From Bacteroides mediterraneensis (GTDB lineage: Bacteria > Bacteroidota > Bacteroidia > Bacteroidales > Bacteroidaceae): a stretch of 64,000 nucleotides of DNA. Shown piece after piece: positions 10,063-17,522 of this stretch. A model generated the notes under the pieces. The model was not told the DNA's origin and did not search any database. It saw only the letters and a program-made list of their open reading frames with translations. Position 1 is the stretch's first letter. Each line of letters starts with the position of its first letter. The stretch covers positions 3,224,001 through 3,288,000 of the forward strand of contig NZ_DAJPEN010000001.1 in assembly GCF_025993685.1 (NCBI RefSeq). The letters run 5' to 3'. The translations under genes were made by a program, and so were the position numbers.

Positions 10063-11016
10063 TTAATGTCCAAAGCGTTCTTTCAATTTGGCAAGCATAT
10101 CTGTAGTCATTGCATCCAAATCATATTCCGGCTTCCATCCCCATTCCTCACGGGCACAAGTATCATCCAATGAATTAGGCCATGATTCAGCAATGGCTTG
10201 ACGCAAAGGATCCACCTGATATTCCATCTCAAAACCCGGAAGATATTTCCGGATGTTCTGATAAATGGTATCCGGCTCAAAGCTCATAGACGCAATGTTA
10301 AACGAATTACGATGCACCAGCTTTGCAGGATCTGCTTCCATTATTTCAATCGCTGCTCTCAAAGCATCCGGCATATACATCATATCCATATAAGTGCCTG
10401 CCGCGATTGGACAGACAAACTTTTCACCTTTTGCAGCCGAATAATAAATATCTACCGCATAGTCAGTAGTACCACCTCCCGGAGGAGTCACATAAGAAAT
10501 CAGTCCGGGAAAACGAACCGAACGGGTGTCGACTCCAAAACGCGTAAAATAATAGTCACTAAGCAATTCTCCTGAAACCTTCGTCACACCATACATTGTC
10601 TTCGGGCGCTGTATGGTATCCTGAGGAGTCTTGTCTTTCGGAGTTCCGGGACCAAACGAACCGATGGAACTTGGTGTAAAGACTGCACAATTCTTCTCAC
10701 GAGCCACTTCCAACGTATTGAACAGACCGCCCAACCCGATTTTCCAAGCCAACTGAGGTTTGTTTTCGGCTACAGCTGAAAGCAGAGCAGCCAGATTATA
10801 GATAGTATCCACCTGATATTTCGTAACTGCATCGGCTATTTGCTGTGAATTGGTAATATCTACAATCGCCGAAGGGCCTGACTCTTTCAGTTCTCCTTTA
10901 GGCTCCGCACCAGGGATATATCCGGCAACCACATTTCCTGTATAACTCTTTCTCAAAAGCATCGTGAGTTCCGAACCAATTTGTCCGGTAGCCCCAATTA
11001 TTAAAATGTTTTTCAT
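10063..11016 (-). CDS. tdh: L-threonine 3-dehydrogenase, NAD-dependent epimerase type
   Basis: 317 aa. It oxidises L-threonine to 2-amino-3-ketobutyrate with NAD. The N-terminal Rossmann motif IIGATGQIGSE and the catalytic YGVTK (about residues 142-146) show an extended short-chain dehydrogenase/epimerase fold. This is the type used as threonine dehydrogenase in Bacteroidota instead of the zinc enzyme. The assignment from other epimerases rests mainly on context: the next enzyme of the pathway, kbl, is divergently transcribed from the same 132-bp intergenic region. Both products act in the cytoplasm and yield glycine and acetyl-CoA. Confidence 0.88.
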   Translation of the reverse strand: MKNILIIGATGQIGSELTMLLRKSYTGNVVAGYIPGAEPKGELKESGPSAIVDITNSQQIADAVTKYQVDTIYNLAALLSAVAENKPQLAWKIGLGGLFNTLEVAREKNCAVFTPSSIGSFGPGTPKDKTPQDTIQRPKTMYGVTKVSGELLSDYYFTRFGVDTRSVRFPGLISYVTPPGGGTTDYAVDIYYSAAKGEKFVCPIAAGTYMDMMYMPDALRAAIEIMEADPAKLVHRNSFNIASMSFEPDTIYQNIRKYLPGFEMEYQVDPLRQAIAESWPNSLDDTCAREEWGWKPEYDLDAMTTDMLAKLKERFGH

Positions 11017-11111
11017 TTATACGCTAGATTTTAAAATTACGAGGCAAATATACAAAAGTTATCATAGATAAAATAAAAATACGCTACTTCTTTTTTCTAA
11101 ATAAAAAAAAT

Positions 11112-11124
11112 TGCATCTTTGCAT
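11112..11124 (+). promoter_or_regulatory. Candidate kbl promoter -7 box
   Basis: CATCTTTGC within a short palindromic TGCATCTTTGCA, 25 bp before the kbl ATG. It departs by one base from TAnnTTTG. No convincing -33 box is seen in the A/T-rich stretch upstream. Confidence 0.4.
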
Positions 11125-11148
11125 AAGCAAAAACCTTAATATCAATAT

Positions 11149-12339
11149 ATGTATACCAATTTTAAAGATTTCCTGAAAAAGGAACTTGCCGACATCGAAG
11201 CTGCCGGCTTATATAAAAAAGAACGTATCATAACCACTCCACAGCGTGCAGACATCAAAGTCAACGCAGGAGAGGAAGTGCTTAACTTCTGTGCCAATAA
11301 CTATTTGGGACTTTCAGACAATAAACGTCTGATAGAGGCAGCCAAGAAAGCAATGGACACCCATGGCTACGGGATGTCGTCTGTACGTTTCATCTGTGGA
11401 ACGCAAGACCTTCACAAACAACTTGAAGCTGCCATCTCTGAGTATTTCCACACCGAAGACACTATCTTATACGCAGCTTGTTTCGACGCAAATGGGGGAT
11501 TATTCGAACCTTTGTTCACCGAAGAAGATGCCATCATCTCGGACGCCCTGAACCATGCTTCTATCATTGACGGTGTACGCTTATGCAAAGCAAAACGTTA
11601 TCGTTATGCCAATGCCGACATGACTGACTTGGAACGCTGCTTGCAAGAAGCGCAATCTCAACGTCATCGTATTATTGCAACCGACGGTGTATTTTCTATG
11701 GATGGAAATGTGGCACCCATGGATAAAATCTGCGAACTGGCAGAAAAATACAATGCACTAGTCATGGTAGACGAATCACATTCAGCAGGTGTGGTAGGTC
11801 CAACAGGACACGGAGTAGCAGAACAGTTTGGAGTATATGATAAGATTGACATTTTTACCGGTACACTTGGTAAAGCCTTTGGTGGTGCCATGGGCGGATT
11901 TACGACAGGAAAGAAAGAAATCATTGATATGTTACGCCAGCGTTCCCGTCCATACTTGTTCTCCAATTCAGTAGCTCCAGCCATTGTAGGAGCAAGTCTG
12001 GAAATGTTCCGCATCCTGAAAGAAAGCAACGCCCTGCACGACAAGCTGATGGCTAATGTTGCTTATTTCCGCGACAAAATGCTTGCTGCAGGCTTCGATA
12101 TCAAACCGACTCAAAGCGCTATTTGTGCCGTCATGTTGTATGATGCAAAACTTTCACAGGATTTTGCTGCCCGCATGCAAGAGGAAGGCATCTATGTAAC
12201 CGGTTTCTATTATCCGGTTGTACCTAAAGGACAGGCTCGTATCCGCGTACAACTTTCCGCCGGTCATGAACAATGCCATCTGGATAAAGCCATCCAAGCC
12301 TTTATCAAAGTAGGAAAAGAATTAAACGTCATTAAATAA
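11149..12339 (+). CDS. kbl: Glycine C-acetyltransferase (2-amino-3-ketobutyrate CoA ligase)
   Basis: 396 aa, full length for the family. A PLP-dependent alpha-oxoamine synthase that splits 2-amino-3-ketobutyrate with CoA into glycine and acetyl-CoA. Visible signatures: NFCANNYLGLS near residue 45, VDESHSAGVVG around 205, and the PLP-lysine motif FTGTLGKAFGG near 244. Divergent from tdh, which supplies its substrate. Confidence 0.95.
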   Translation: MYTNFKDFLKKELADIEAAGLYKKERIITTPQRADIKVNAGEEVLNFCANNYLGLSDNKRLIEAAKKAMDTHGYGMSSVRFICGTQDLHKQLEAAISEYFHTEDTILYAACFDANGGLFEPLFTEEDAIISDALNHASIIDGVRLCKAKRYRYANADMTDLERCLQEAQSQRHRIIATDGVFSMDGNVAPMDKICELAEKYNALVMVDESHSAGVVGPTGHGVAEQFGVYDKIDIFTGTLGKAFGGAMGGFTTGKKEIIDMLRQRSRPYLFSNSVAPAIVGASLEMFRILKESNALHDKLMANVAYFRDKMLAAGFDIKPTQSAICAVMLYDAKLSQDFAARMQEEGIYVTGFYYPVVPKGQARIRVQLSAGHEQCHLDKAIQAFIKVGKELNVIK

Positions 12340-12366
12340 CCTTCTACTAGAAAATCACATTCTCTC

Positions 12367-12409
12367 GAAAGGCTGCCTTTTCATCAAAGGATTGGAAGGA
12401 CAGCCTTTC
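12367..12409. repeat. Inverted repeat between kbl and the helicase gene
   Basis: GAAAGGCTG (12367-12375) and its complement (12401-12409) between convergent genes. It may be a terminator, but neither side has a real T run, so I list it only as an inverted repeat. Confidence 0.5.
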
Positions 12410-12441
12410 CGTTATACATTCCAACCACATATTACTTCCTT

Positions 12442-13863
12442 TTATCTTTCGGTCTGCCCTTCCGGCCAATTTACCAGATACAGTTTCTCCGTAGCACGCG
12501 TAAAAGCCGTATAAAGCCAACGAAAATAATCGGGTGAAAGCATCTCTTCGGTCATATATCCCTGATCTAAAAACACTCGTTTCCACTGTCCCCCCTGTGC
12601 CTTATGGCAGGTTACCGCATAAGCATACTTTACCTGCAATGCATTGTAATAAGGATCTTCCTTCATTTTTTTCATCCGCTCACGCTTTGTAGGCAAATCA
12701 GCATAATCTTCCAAGACAGTGTAAAACAAGCGGTCATTGTCTTCTTTCGGGAGAGAGGGGGAATCTGAATGTAAAGTATCCAGTAAAATTTTTACCTCTA
12801 TTTCCTGATTATCATAATCTGGAAAAGCAAGCAATACATCTGCAAAACGGAATCCATACATTTCACGAACACGACGTACCCGGCGTACCACTGCCACATC
12901 ACCATTAGCAATAAAATCAAGTTCCTTACATTCCGTTCCCCAAAAATAGTTGTTCTTGGCAATCATCAACACATCTCCCCCATTCAATTCGTCTTCCCGA
13001 AACAAAATACTATTGCGTATTCCTTTATTATATAAGGAAGCCCGTTTGTTTGAACGGCAAATAACAATGGTTTCATCCAACCCTACATGATCGTAGCATT
13101 CATTAATCGCTTCTATCAGTTCATTTCCCGGCAATCGGCATATATCCGGAAAACCCTTAAACCTGATTTGAGGATATTCTGTAAAATCATTCTCCGCAAG
13201 GTGGGCCCGCAATGCGGTGGCATTCCATAAAATTCCTGACTTTTCTCTTTGCCGCACCACTTCTGTAAGCATACATTCTGTCACCTCCAATCCATATCCT
13301 TGTAACATAGAAACAGAAAGCGCCGGACTTTCCTCTTCTCCTATAGGAGGAAGCTGTGCCGTATCTCCCACCAGCATCAGCCGACACCCCATACCATTAT
13401 ATACATACTGCGCAAGATCATCCAGTAGACGTCCACTTCCAAAATGTCCACCTGATAGTCCCTCATTAGCTATCATGGAAGCTTCGTCTACAATGAACAA
13501 TGTATTGCGATGCAAATTCTGATTGGTCATGAAATTATCCGTTTCATTTGAGAACACTTTCTGACGATATATTTTCTTGTGTATTGTATAAGCCGGATGC
13601 CCAGCATAAGAAGAAAAAACTTTCGCCGCTCTACCCGTTGGTGCCAGCAATACCGTTTTCCACTGCAACTGTTCCAGCGTACGGACCAATGCCGCAGTCA
13701 ATGTAGTCTTACCGGTTCCCGCATATCCTTTCATCAAAAAAACTGTATCTCCAGAAAGAGACAACAAGAAATCAGCAAAACTTTTCACCGCTTTTTCCTG
13801 CTCTTCTGTTGGTTTATAGGAAAAATTTCGCTTAATTTGCTGCGATAAATCATTATTTAACAT
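12442..13863 (-). CDS. RecD-like ATP-dependent DNA helicase
   Basis: 473 aa. Superfamily 1B helicase core, expected to move 5'-3' on DNA in the cytoplasm. Walker A is GYAGTGKTT (about residue 46), Walker B is FIVDEASM, an SF1 motif III MLVGDTAQLPP is present, and the C-terminal UvrD_C_2 part holds YAVTCHKAQGGQW and LYTAFTRATEKL. It lacks the long N-terminal domain of RecD2 and has no RecB/RecC neighbours. It is therefore the stand-alone short form common in Bacteroidota, probably for repair or recombination. Substrate preference cannot be read. Confidence 0.88.
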   Translation of the reverse strand: MLNNDLSQQIKRNFSYKPTEEQEKAVKSFADFLLSLSGDTVFLMKGYAGTGKTTLTAALVRTLEQLQWKTVLLAPTGRAAKVFSSYAGHPAYTIHKKIYRQKVFSNETDNFMTNQNLHRNTLFIVDEASMIANEGLSGGHFGSGRLLDDLAQYVYNGMGCRLMLVGDTAQLPPIGEEESPALSVSMLQGYGLEVTECMLTEVVRQREKSGILWNATALRAHLAENDFTEYPQIRFKGFPDICRLPGNELIEAINECYDHVGLDETIVICRSNKRASLYNKGIRNSILFREDELNGGDVLMIAKNNYFWGTECKELDFIANGDVAVVRRVRRVREMYGFRFADVLLAFPDYDNQEIEVKILLDTLHSDSPSLPKEDNDRLFYTVLEDYADLPTKRERMKKMKEDPYYNALQVKYAYAVTCHKAQGGQWKRVFLDQGYMTEEMLSPDYFRWLYTAFTRATEKLYLVNWPEGQTER

Positions 13864-13957
13864 AAAGCCCGTATAAAAAGTTTACCTAAGATTGACGTGG
13901 TTCAAGTAAATTATTTATTTTTGCGCTACGAATATAAACTAAAAAAACAATATTATC

Positions 13958-14644
13958 ATGAAAACAGTTATTAATCTTGTGTTGGCCGCCTGTGTTATTT
14001 GCTTGGTATATATATGCTACGGCAGTATTATGGGCCCTATTAACTTCGACAATGAGAAAAAAGTCAGAGAAAAAGCCATTATCGCTCGTCTGATTGACAT
14101 CCGTAAAGCACAGCAGGAATATCGTACTGTCCACAATGGCGCATACACTGCCAGCTTTGACAGTTTGATTGCTTTTGTAAAAACTGCAAAACTTCCGTTC
14201 ATCATGAAAGTAGGTTCTTTGACAGATGACCAGTTGAACAATGGCATGACCGAAAAGAAAGCAATGGACTTGATTAATAAAGCAAAGAAAACAGGTAACT
14301 GGAGTGAAGTAGAAAAAGAAGGTCTGCAGAACTTCCGTCGTGATACCATGTGGGTAGCCGTAATGGATACAATCTTTGAAAAAGGATTCAATCCAGATTC
14401 TTTGGCATACGTTCCTTATGGAAATGGAGCTAAATTTGAAATGGCAATCCGTCAGGACACTACCAAATCTGGTGCTCCTTTGAACTTGTTCCAGGCTCAG
14501 GTTGGATATGATGTCTATCTGAAAGGGCTGAACGAACAGGAACTGATTAACTTGAAAGACATGCAGACTAAACTGGGTAAATACTGCGGTTTGAGAGTTG
14601 GTGATATTGAACAGCCGAACAATAACGCCGGTAACTGGGAATAA
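13958..14644 (+). CDS. Conserved hypothetical membrane-anchored protein
   Basis: 228 aa. One N-terminal hydrophobic segment (about residues 4-22) precedes a charged helix (EKKVREKAIIARLIDIRKAQ) and a soluble domain, an arrangement recalling pseudopilin-like or signal-anchored periplasmic proteins. No named family recognised. A good -7 box (TATTTTTGC) lies upstream near 13915, and the next gene starts 4 bp after its stop, so it likely heads an operon with the DUF3822 gene and rsmD. Function unknown. Confidence 0.75.
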   Translation: MKTVINLVLAACVICLVYICYGSIMGPINFDNEKKVREKAIIARLIDIRKAQQEYRTVHNGAYTASFDSLIAFVKTAKLPFIMKVGSLTDDQLNNGMTEKKAMDLINKAKKTGNWSEVEKEGLQNFRRDTMWVAVMDTIFEKGFNPDSLAYVPYGNGAKFEMAIRQDTTKSGAPLNLFQAQVGYDVYLKGLNEQELINLKDMQTKLGKYCGLRVGDIEQPNNNAGNWE

Positions 14645-14648
14645 TTCT

Positions 14649-15473
14649 ATGGCCCAACCCATTGATTTTAATAAATCAGAACAGTATATATTATCCATCC
14701 GTCTAAGTACGGATGGATTTTCTTTTTCTATTTATCACCCTCAACATGAGAGTGAAGCCTACTTCAGTTCTTCACCAGTCAATACACAGCGGTCTATGGC
14801 CGCCAATGTAAAAGCCTATCTAACGGAAACTGAAGAATTGAAACATCCCTTCAAGCAAGTGAATATTCTCATTCATACTTCACGCTATACCACTGTCCCT
14901 TTAGAATTATATGAAGATGAACAAACGGAGCTTTTATTCTATCAAAACCTACCGGCACAAAGCAATGAAGTCATACTATGTAATATTTTAGGTAAAAGTA
15001 ATGTGGTGATTCTTTTCGGACTGGACAAGCTAACACATCTATTCCTGACGGAACATTTTCCCAATGCTCGTCTATTTGCTTCTATCAGTCCGCTTGCAGA
15101 ATATTTTTCACATAAATGCAAACAAAATGAAGAGCGGAAATTGTTTGCTATCTTTCATCCTGAAAGCATGGAAGTAGTTGGATTCGAAAAGGAAAAATTA
15201 ATATTGCTAAACTCATATTCCACTCCCAGTCTCCACGATTCATCCTACTACCTACTCAATGTGTGGCGACAAGCCGGATTTGATCAGGAAAAAGATTCCT
15301 TGTATATTCATGGAAACGACCGGACAACACAATGGGAAGAGCTTCTTCTCTTATTACAGAAATATATACGAAAACTTTTCATCATTAACCCCCAGATGGA
15401 ATTCAATGATTCAGGACTAAACCGTATCAAACACATTCCATTTGATATGCTATCTCTAACCTCATGCGAGTAA
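14649..15473 (+). CDS. DUF3822 family protein
   Basis: 274 aa. I use the ATG at 14649, just after the previous stop, because the earlier start at 14598 lies inside the upstream gene. The sequence (YILSIRLSTDGFSFSIY at the start, and the pattern of short strands) resembles the Bacteroidota DUF3822 family, an actin/ASKHA-like fold of unknown role. Its stop overlaps the rsmD start by 10 bp, which suggests translational coupling and a link to ribosome biogenesis, as is usual for this gene pair. Confidence 0.8.
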   Translation: MAQPIDFNKSEQYILSIRLSTDGFSFSIYHPQHESEAYFSSSPVNTQRSMAANVKAYLTETEELKHPFKQVNILIHTSRYTTVPLELYEDEQTELLFYQNLPAQSNEVILCNILGKSNVVILFGLDKLTHLFLTEHFPNARLFASISPLAEYFSHKCKQNEERKLFAIFHPESMEVVGFEKEKLILLNSYSTPSLHDSSYYLLNVWRQAGFDQEKDSLYIHGNDRTTQWEELLLLLQKYIRKLFIINPQMEFNDSGLNRIKHIPFDMLSLTSCE

Positions 15474-16030
15474 TAAGCGGAATATACAAACGAAGACGCT
15501 TTGACGTCCCCCACACATTCAAGGCACGTCCTACTACGGATTTTGCCAAGGAAAACTTGTTCAACGTACTTACCAACTACATTGACTTTGAAGATGGAGT
15601 GACAGCCCTTGACTTGTTTTCCGGTACAGGAAGTATCAGTATCGAACTTGTTTCCAGAGGGTGCGACCAAGTCATATCCGTAGAGAAAGACCCACAACAT
15701 CATGCCTTTATTAATAAAGTCATGAAGGAAGTCAAAACCGACAAATGCATCCCTCTAAGAGCAGACGTATTCAAGTATATCGAAAAATGTAGCATGCAGT
15801 TTGATTTTATCTTTGCGGATCCCCCGTATGCCCTAGAAAAACTGGCCGATATCCCCAACCTGATATTCCAGCACAACTTGCTCAAACCAGAAGGAATTTT
15901 TGTGTTGGAACATGGCAAAAACCTCAGTTTCGAACAGCATCCTTGCTTTTTTGAACATCGCCATTACGGAAGCGTCAATTTCTCATTCTTCAAAGCAAAG
16001 GGGCAAACAGACGTACCACAGACTCTGTAA
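15464..16030 (+). CDS. rsmD: 16S rRNA (guanine(966)-N(2))-methyltransferase RsmD
   Basis: 188 aa. Methylates N2 of G966 in 16S rRNA using S-adenosylmethionine. Signatures: MRVISGIYKRR start, RPTTDFAKENLFNVL, the SAM-binding ALDLFSGTGSISIEL (about residue 50) and the catalytic DPPYAL (about 121). Third gene of the 13958-16030 operon. Its last 41 bp overlap the 3' end of the convergent cardiolipin synthase gene. Confidence 0.95.
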   Translation: MRVISGIYKRRRFDVPHTFKARPTTDFAKENLFNVLTNYIDFEDGVTALDLFSGTGSISIELVSRGCDQVISVEKDPQHHAFINKVMKEVKTDKCIPLRADVFKYIEKCSMQFDFIFADPPYALEKLADIPNLIFQHNLLKPEGIFVLEHGKNLSFEQHPCFFEHRHYGSVNFSFFKAKGQTDVPQTL

Positions 16031-17420
16031 CTTTGTTTTTCCAAGAACGTTTCTCCCAAACGCGAGCTGAGAGTAACATACAATCTTTTTGGTCAGCCAA
16101 AAAGATTTCACGCAAAGCCAATGCTGTCTCCTTACCATAAAAGAAAGCATTGGCTTCAAAATTATGTTCAAAACTACGAAAATCCATATTGGTGGATCCG
16201 ATTGTGGAAAACTCATCATCACATACCATCAGTTTGGAATGTAAAAAGCCTTTTTTATATAGATAAACTTTGACACCCGCCTTCATCATTTCAGACAGAT
16301 AAGAAAGAGAACCTTTATGAATCAGCCAGGAGTCACCTCTTTTGGGAAGCATAATCCGTACATCTGCACCCGCCAATGCCAAAGTCTGCAACGCTGTCAT
16401 AATCTCCTCATTAGGAAGAAAATAGGGAGTCTGTACATAAAAATAACGTTTCGCTCCACAAATCGCCATCATCAGTCCTTGCATGATATCACGCCATTCC
16501 CCTACCGGATCGGAAGTGACAATCTGTGCCAGCACATCTCCCTTTACTGTAATCCTTGGAAAATAAGTTTCAGAAGTCAGTAACGTACGGTCAATGGCAT
16601 ACCAGTCGGTCAAAAAAGCAGTCTGCAATCCATACACCACTTTACCTTCAAGCTTGGCGTGCGTATCTCTCCAGACTCCTTTACCCAGTCCTTTCACATA
16701 ACGTTCTGCCAGATTCATTCCCCCTATAAAACCTACACAGCCATCAATCACCACTATTTTACGATGATTACGGTAATTCACCTTACTGGTAAACTGAGGA
16801 AAACGAACCTTCAAAAATGAAAGAGCCTCAATACCCTCACAAAGCATCTGCTCATAGAAATCATGAGAAACTTTCCAGCAGCCTACATCATCATACAGTA
16901 CCCGTATCTTCACCCCTTCACGAGCACGGTCGATTAACGCATCGCGTACCAATCTGCCCACCGCATCGTCTTCAAAAATATAGAACTCCAGATGAATGTG
17001 ATGATGTGCCCGGTAAATGGCTTTTAGTAAATCCGACACCATAGACACCGCATCCGTGTACACCGTTACCTTATTTCCCGCAAAAGGCAAAGCGTTGTTT
17101 ACATGATTAAAAAAATCCATCAGACGTTGTTTCCCATGCTCACAGCCCACCGACGACTGTGCCTGGTAGGCTGCCATTGGACGCTTGCTCAAACGGGCAT
17201 ATCCCTTCCGGCTAATCAACCGTTCCTTTCGCGTGCTCCGCCCAAAAAACAAATAAAGAATCAATCCGGCAAGCGGAAGAAAGAAAAGCACCAGAATCCA
17301 TGCCATGGTCTTCACCGGGCTGCGGTTATCAAGAATCACGACAAAGATGGTCGTCAGTATCACTGCAAAATAGAGGAAATAGGCTGCGGCCACAAAGATA
17401 CTATTCCAGACTGTATCCAT
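15990..17420 (-). CDS. cls: Cardiolipin synthase (phospholipase D type)
   Basis: 476 aa. Joins two phosphatidylglycerols, or related lipids, into cardiolipin at the inner membrane. Two N-terminal membrane segments (about residues 6-26 and 35-58) with LFFLPLAGLILYLFFGR, then two PLD HKD motifs: NHRKIVVIDG near 220 and LHSKLMVCDD near 400, the latter followed by GSTNMDFRS. Length is normal. Convergent and overlapping with rsmD by 41 bp; stand-alone otherwise. Confidence 0.95.
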   Translation of the reverse strand: MDTVWNSIFVAAAYFLYFAVILTTIFVVILDNRSPVKTMAWILVLFFLPLAGLILYLFFGRSTRKERLISRKGYARLSKRPMAAYQAQSSVGCEHGKQRLMDFFNHVNNALPFAGNKVTVYTDAVSMVSDLLKAIYRAHHHIHLEFYIFEDDAVGRLVRDALIDRAREGVKIRVLYDDVGCWKVSHDFYEQMLCEGIEALSFLKVRFPQFTSKVNYRNHRKIVVIDGCVGFIGGMNLAERYVKGLGKGVWRDTHAKLEGKVVYGLQTAFLTDWYAIDRTLLTSETYFPRITVKGDVLAQIVTSDPVGEWRDIMQGLMMAICGAKRYFYVQTPYFLPNEEIMTALQTLALAGADVRIMLPKRGDSWLIHKGSLSYLSEMMKAGVKVYLYKKGFLHSKLMVCDDEFSTIGSTNMDFRSFEHNFEANAFFYGKETALALREIFLADQKDCMLLSARVWEKRSWKNKVTESVVRLFAPLL

Positions 17421-17462
17421 CAGACTTTGGTTTCCAACAAAAATACAAGTTATTTGGAAAAA

Positions 17463-17508
17463 GACAAAAAAAATACCACAAAAGTCGGATACAGCTTTTG
17501 TGGTATTT
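17463..17508 (-). terminator. Intrinsic terminator of the beta-barrel receptor gene
   Basis: A 14-bp perfect stem (17471-17484 with 17495-17508). Read on the minus strand it is followed by a run of T, so it ends the transcript of the gene at 17523-20405. Confidence 0.85.
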
Positions 17509-17522
17509 CTTCTTTTCGAATA

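Noticed and set aside
12367..12409. Terminator between kbl and the helicase gene
   Set aside because: A good stem but no T run on either side; kept only as an inverted repeat.
13886..14698. 270-aa open frame on the minus strand
   Set aside because: It lies over the conserved gene at 13958-14644 and its translation is full of Cys, Phe and Ser without domain features; a shadow frame.
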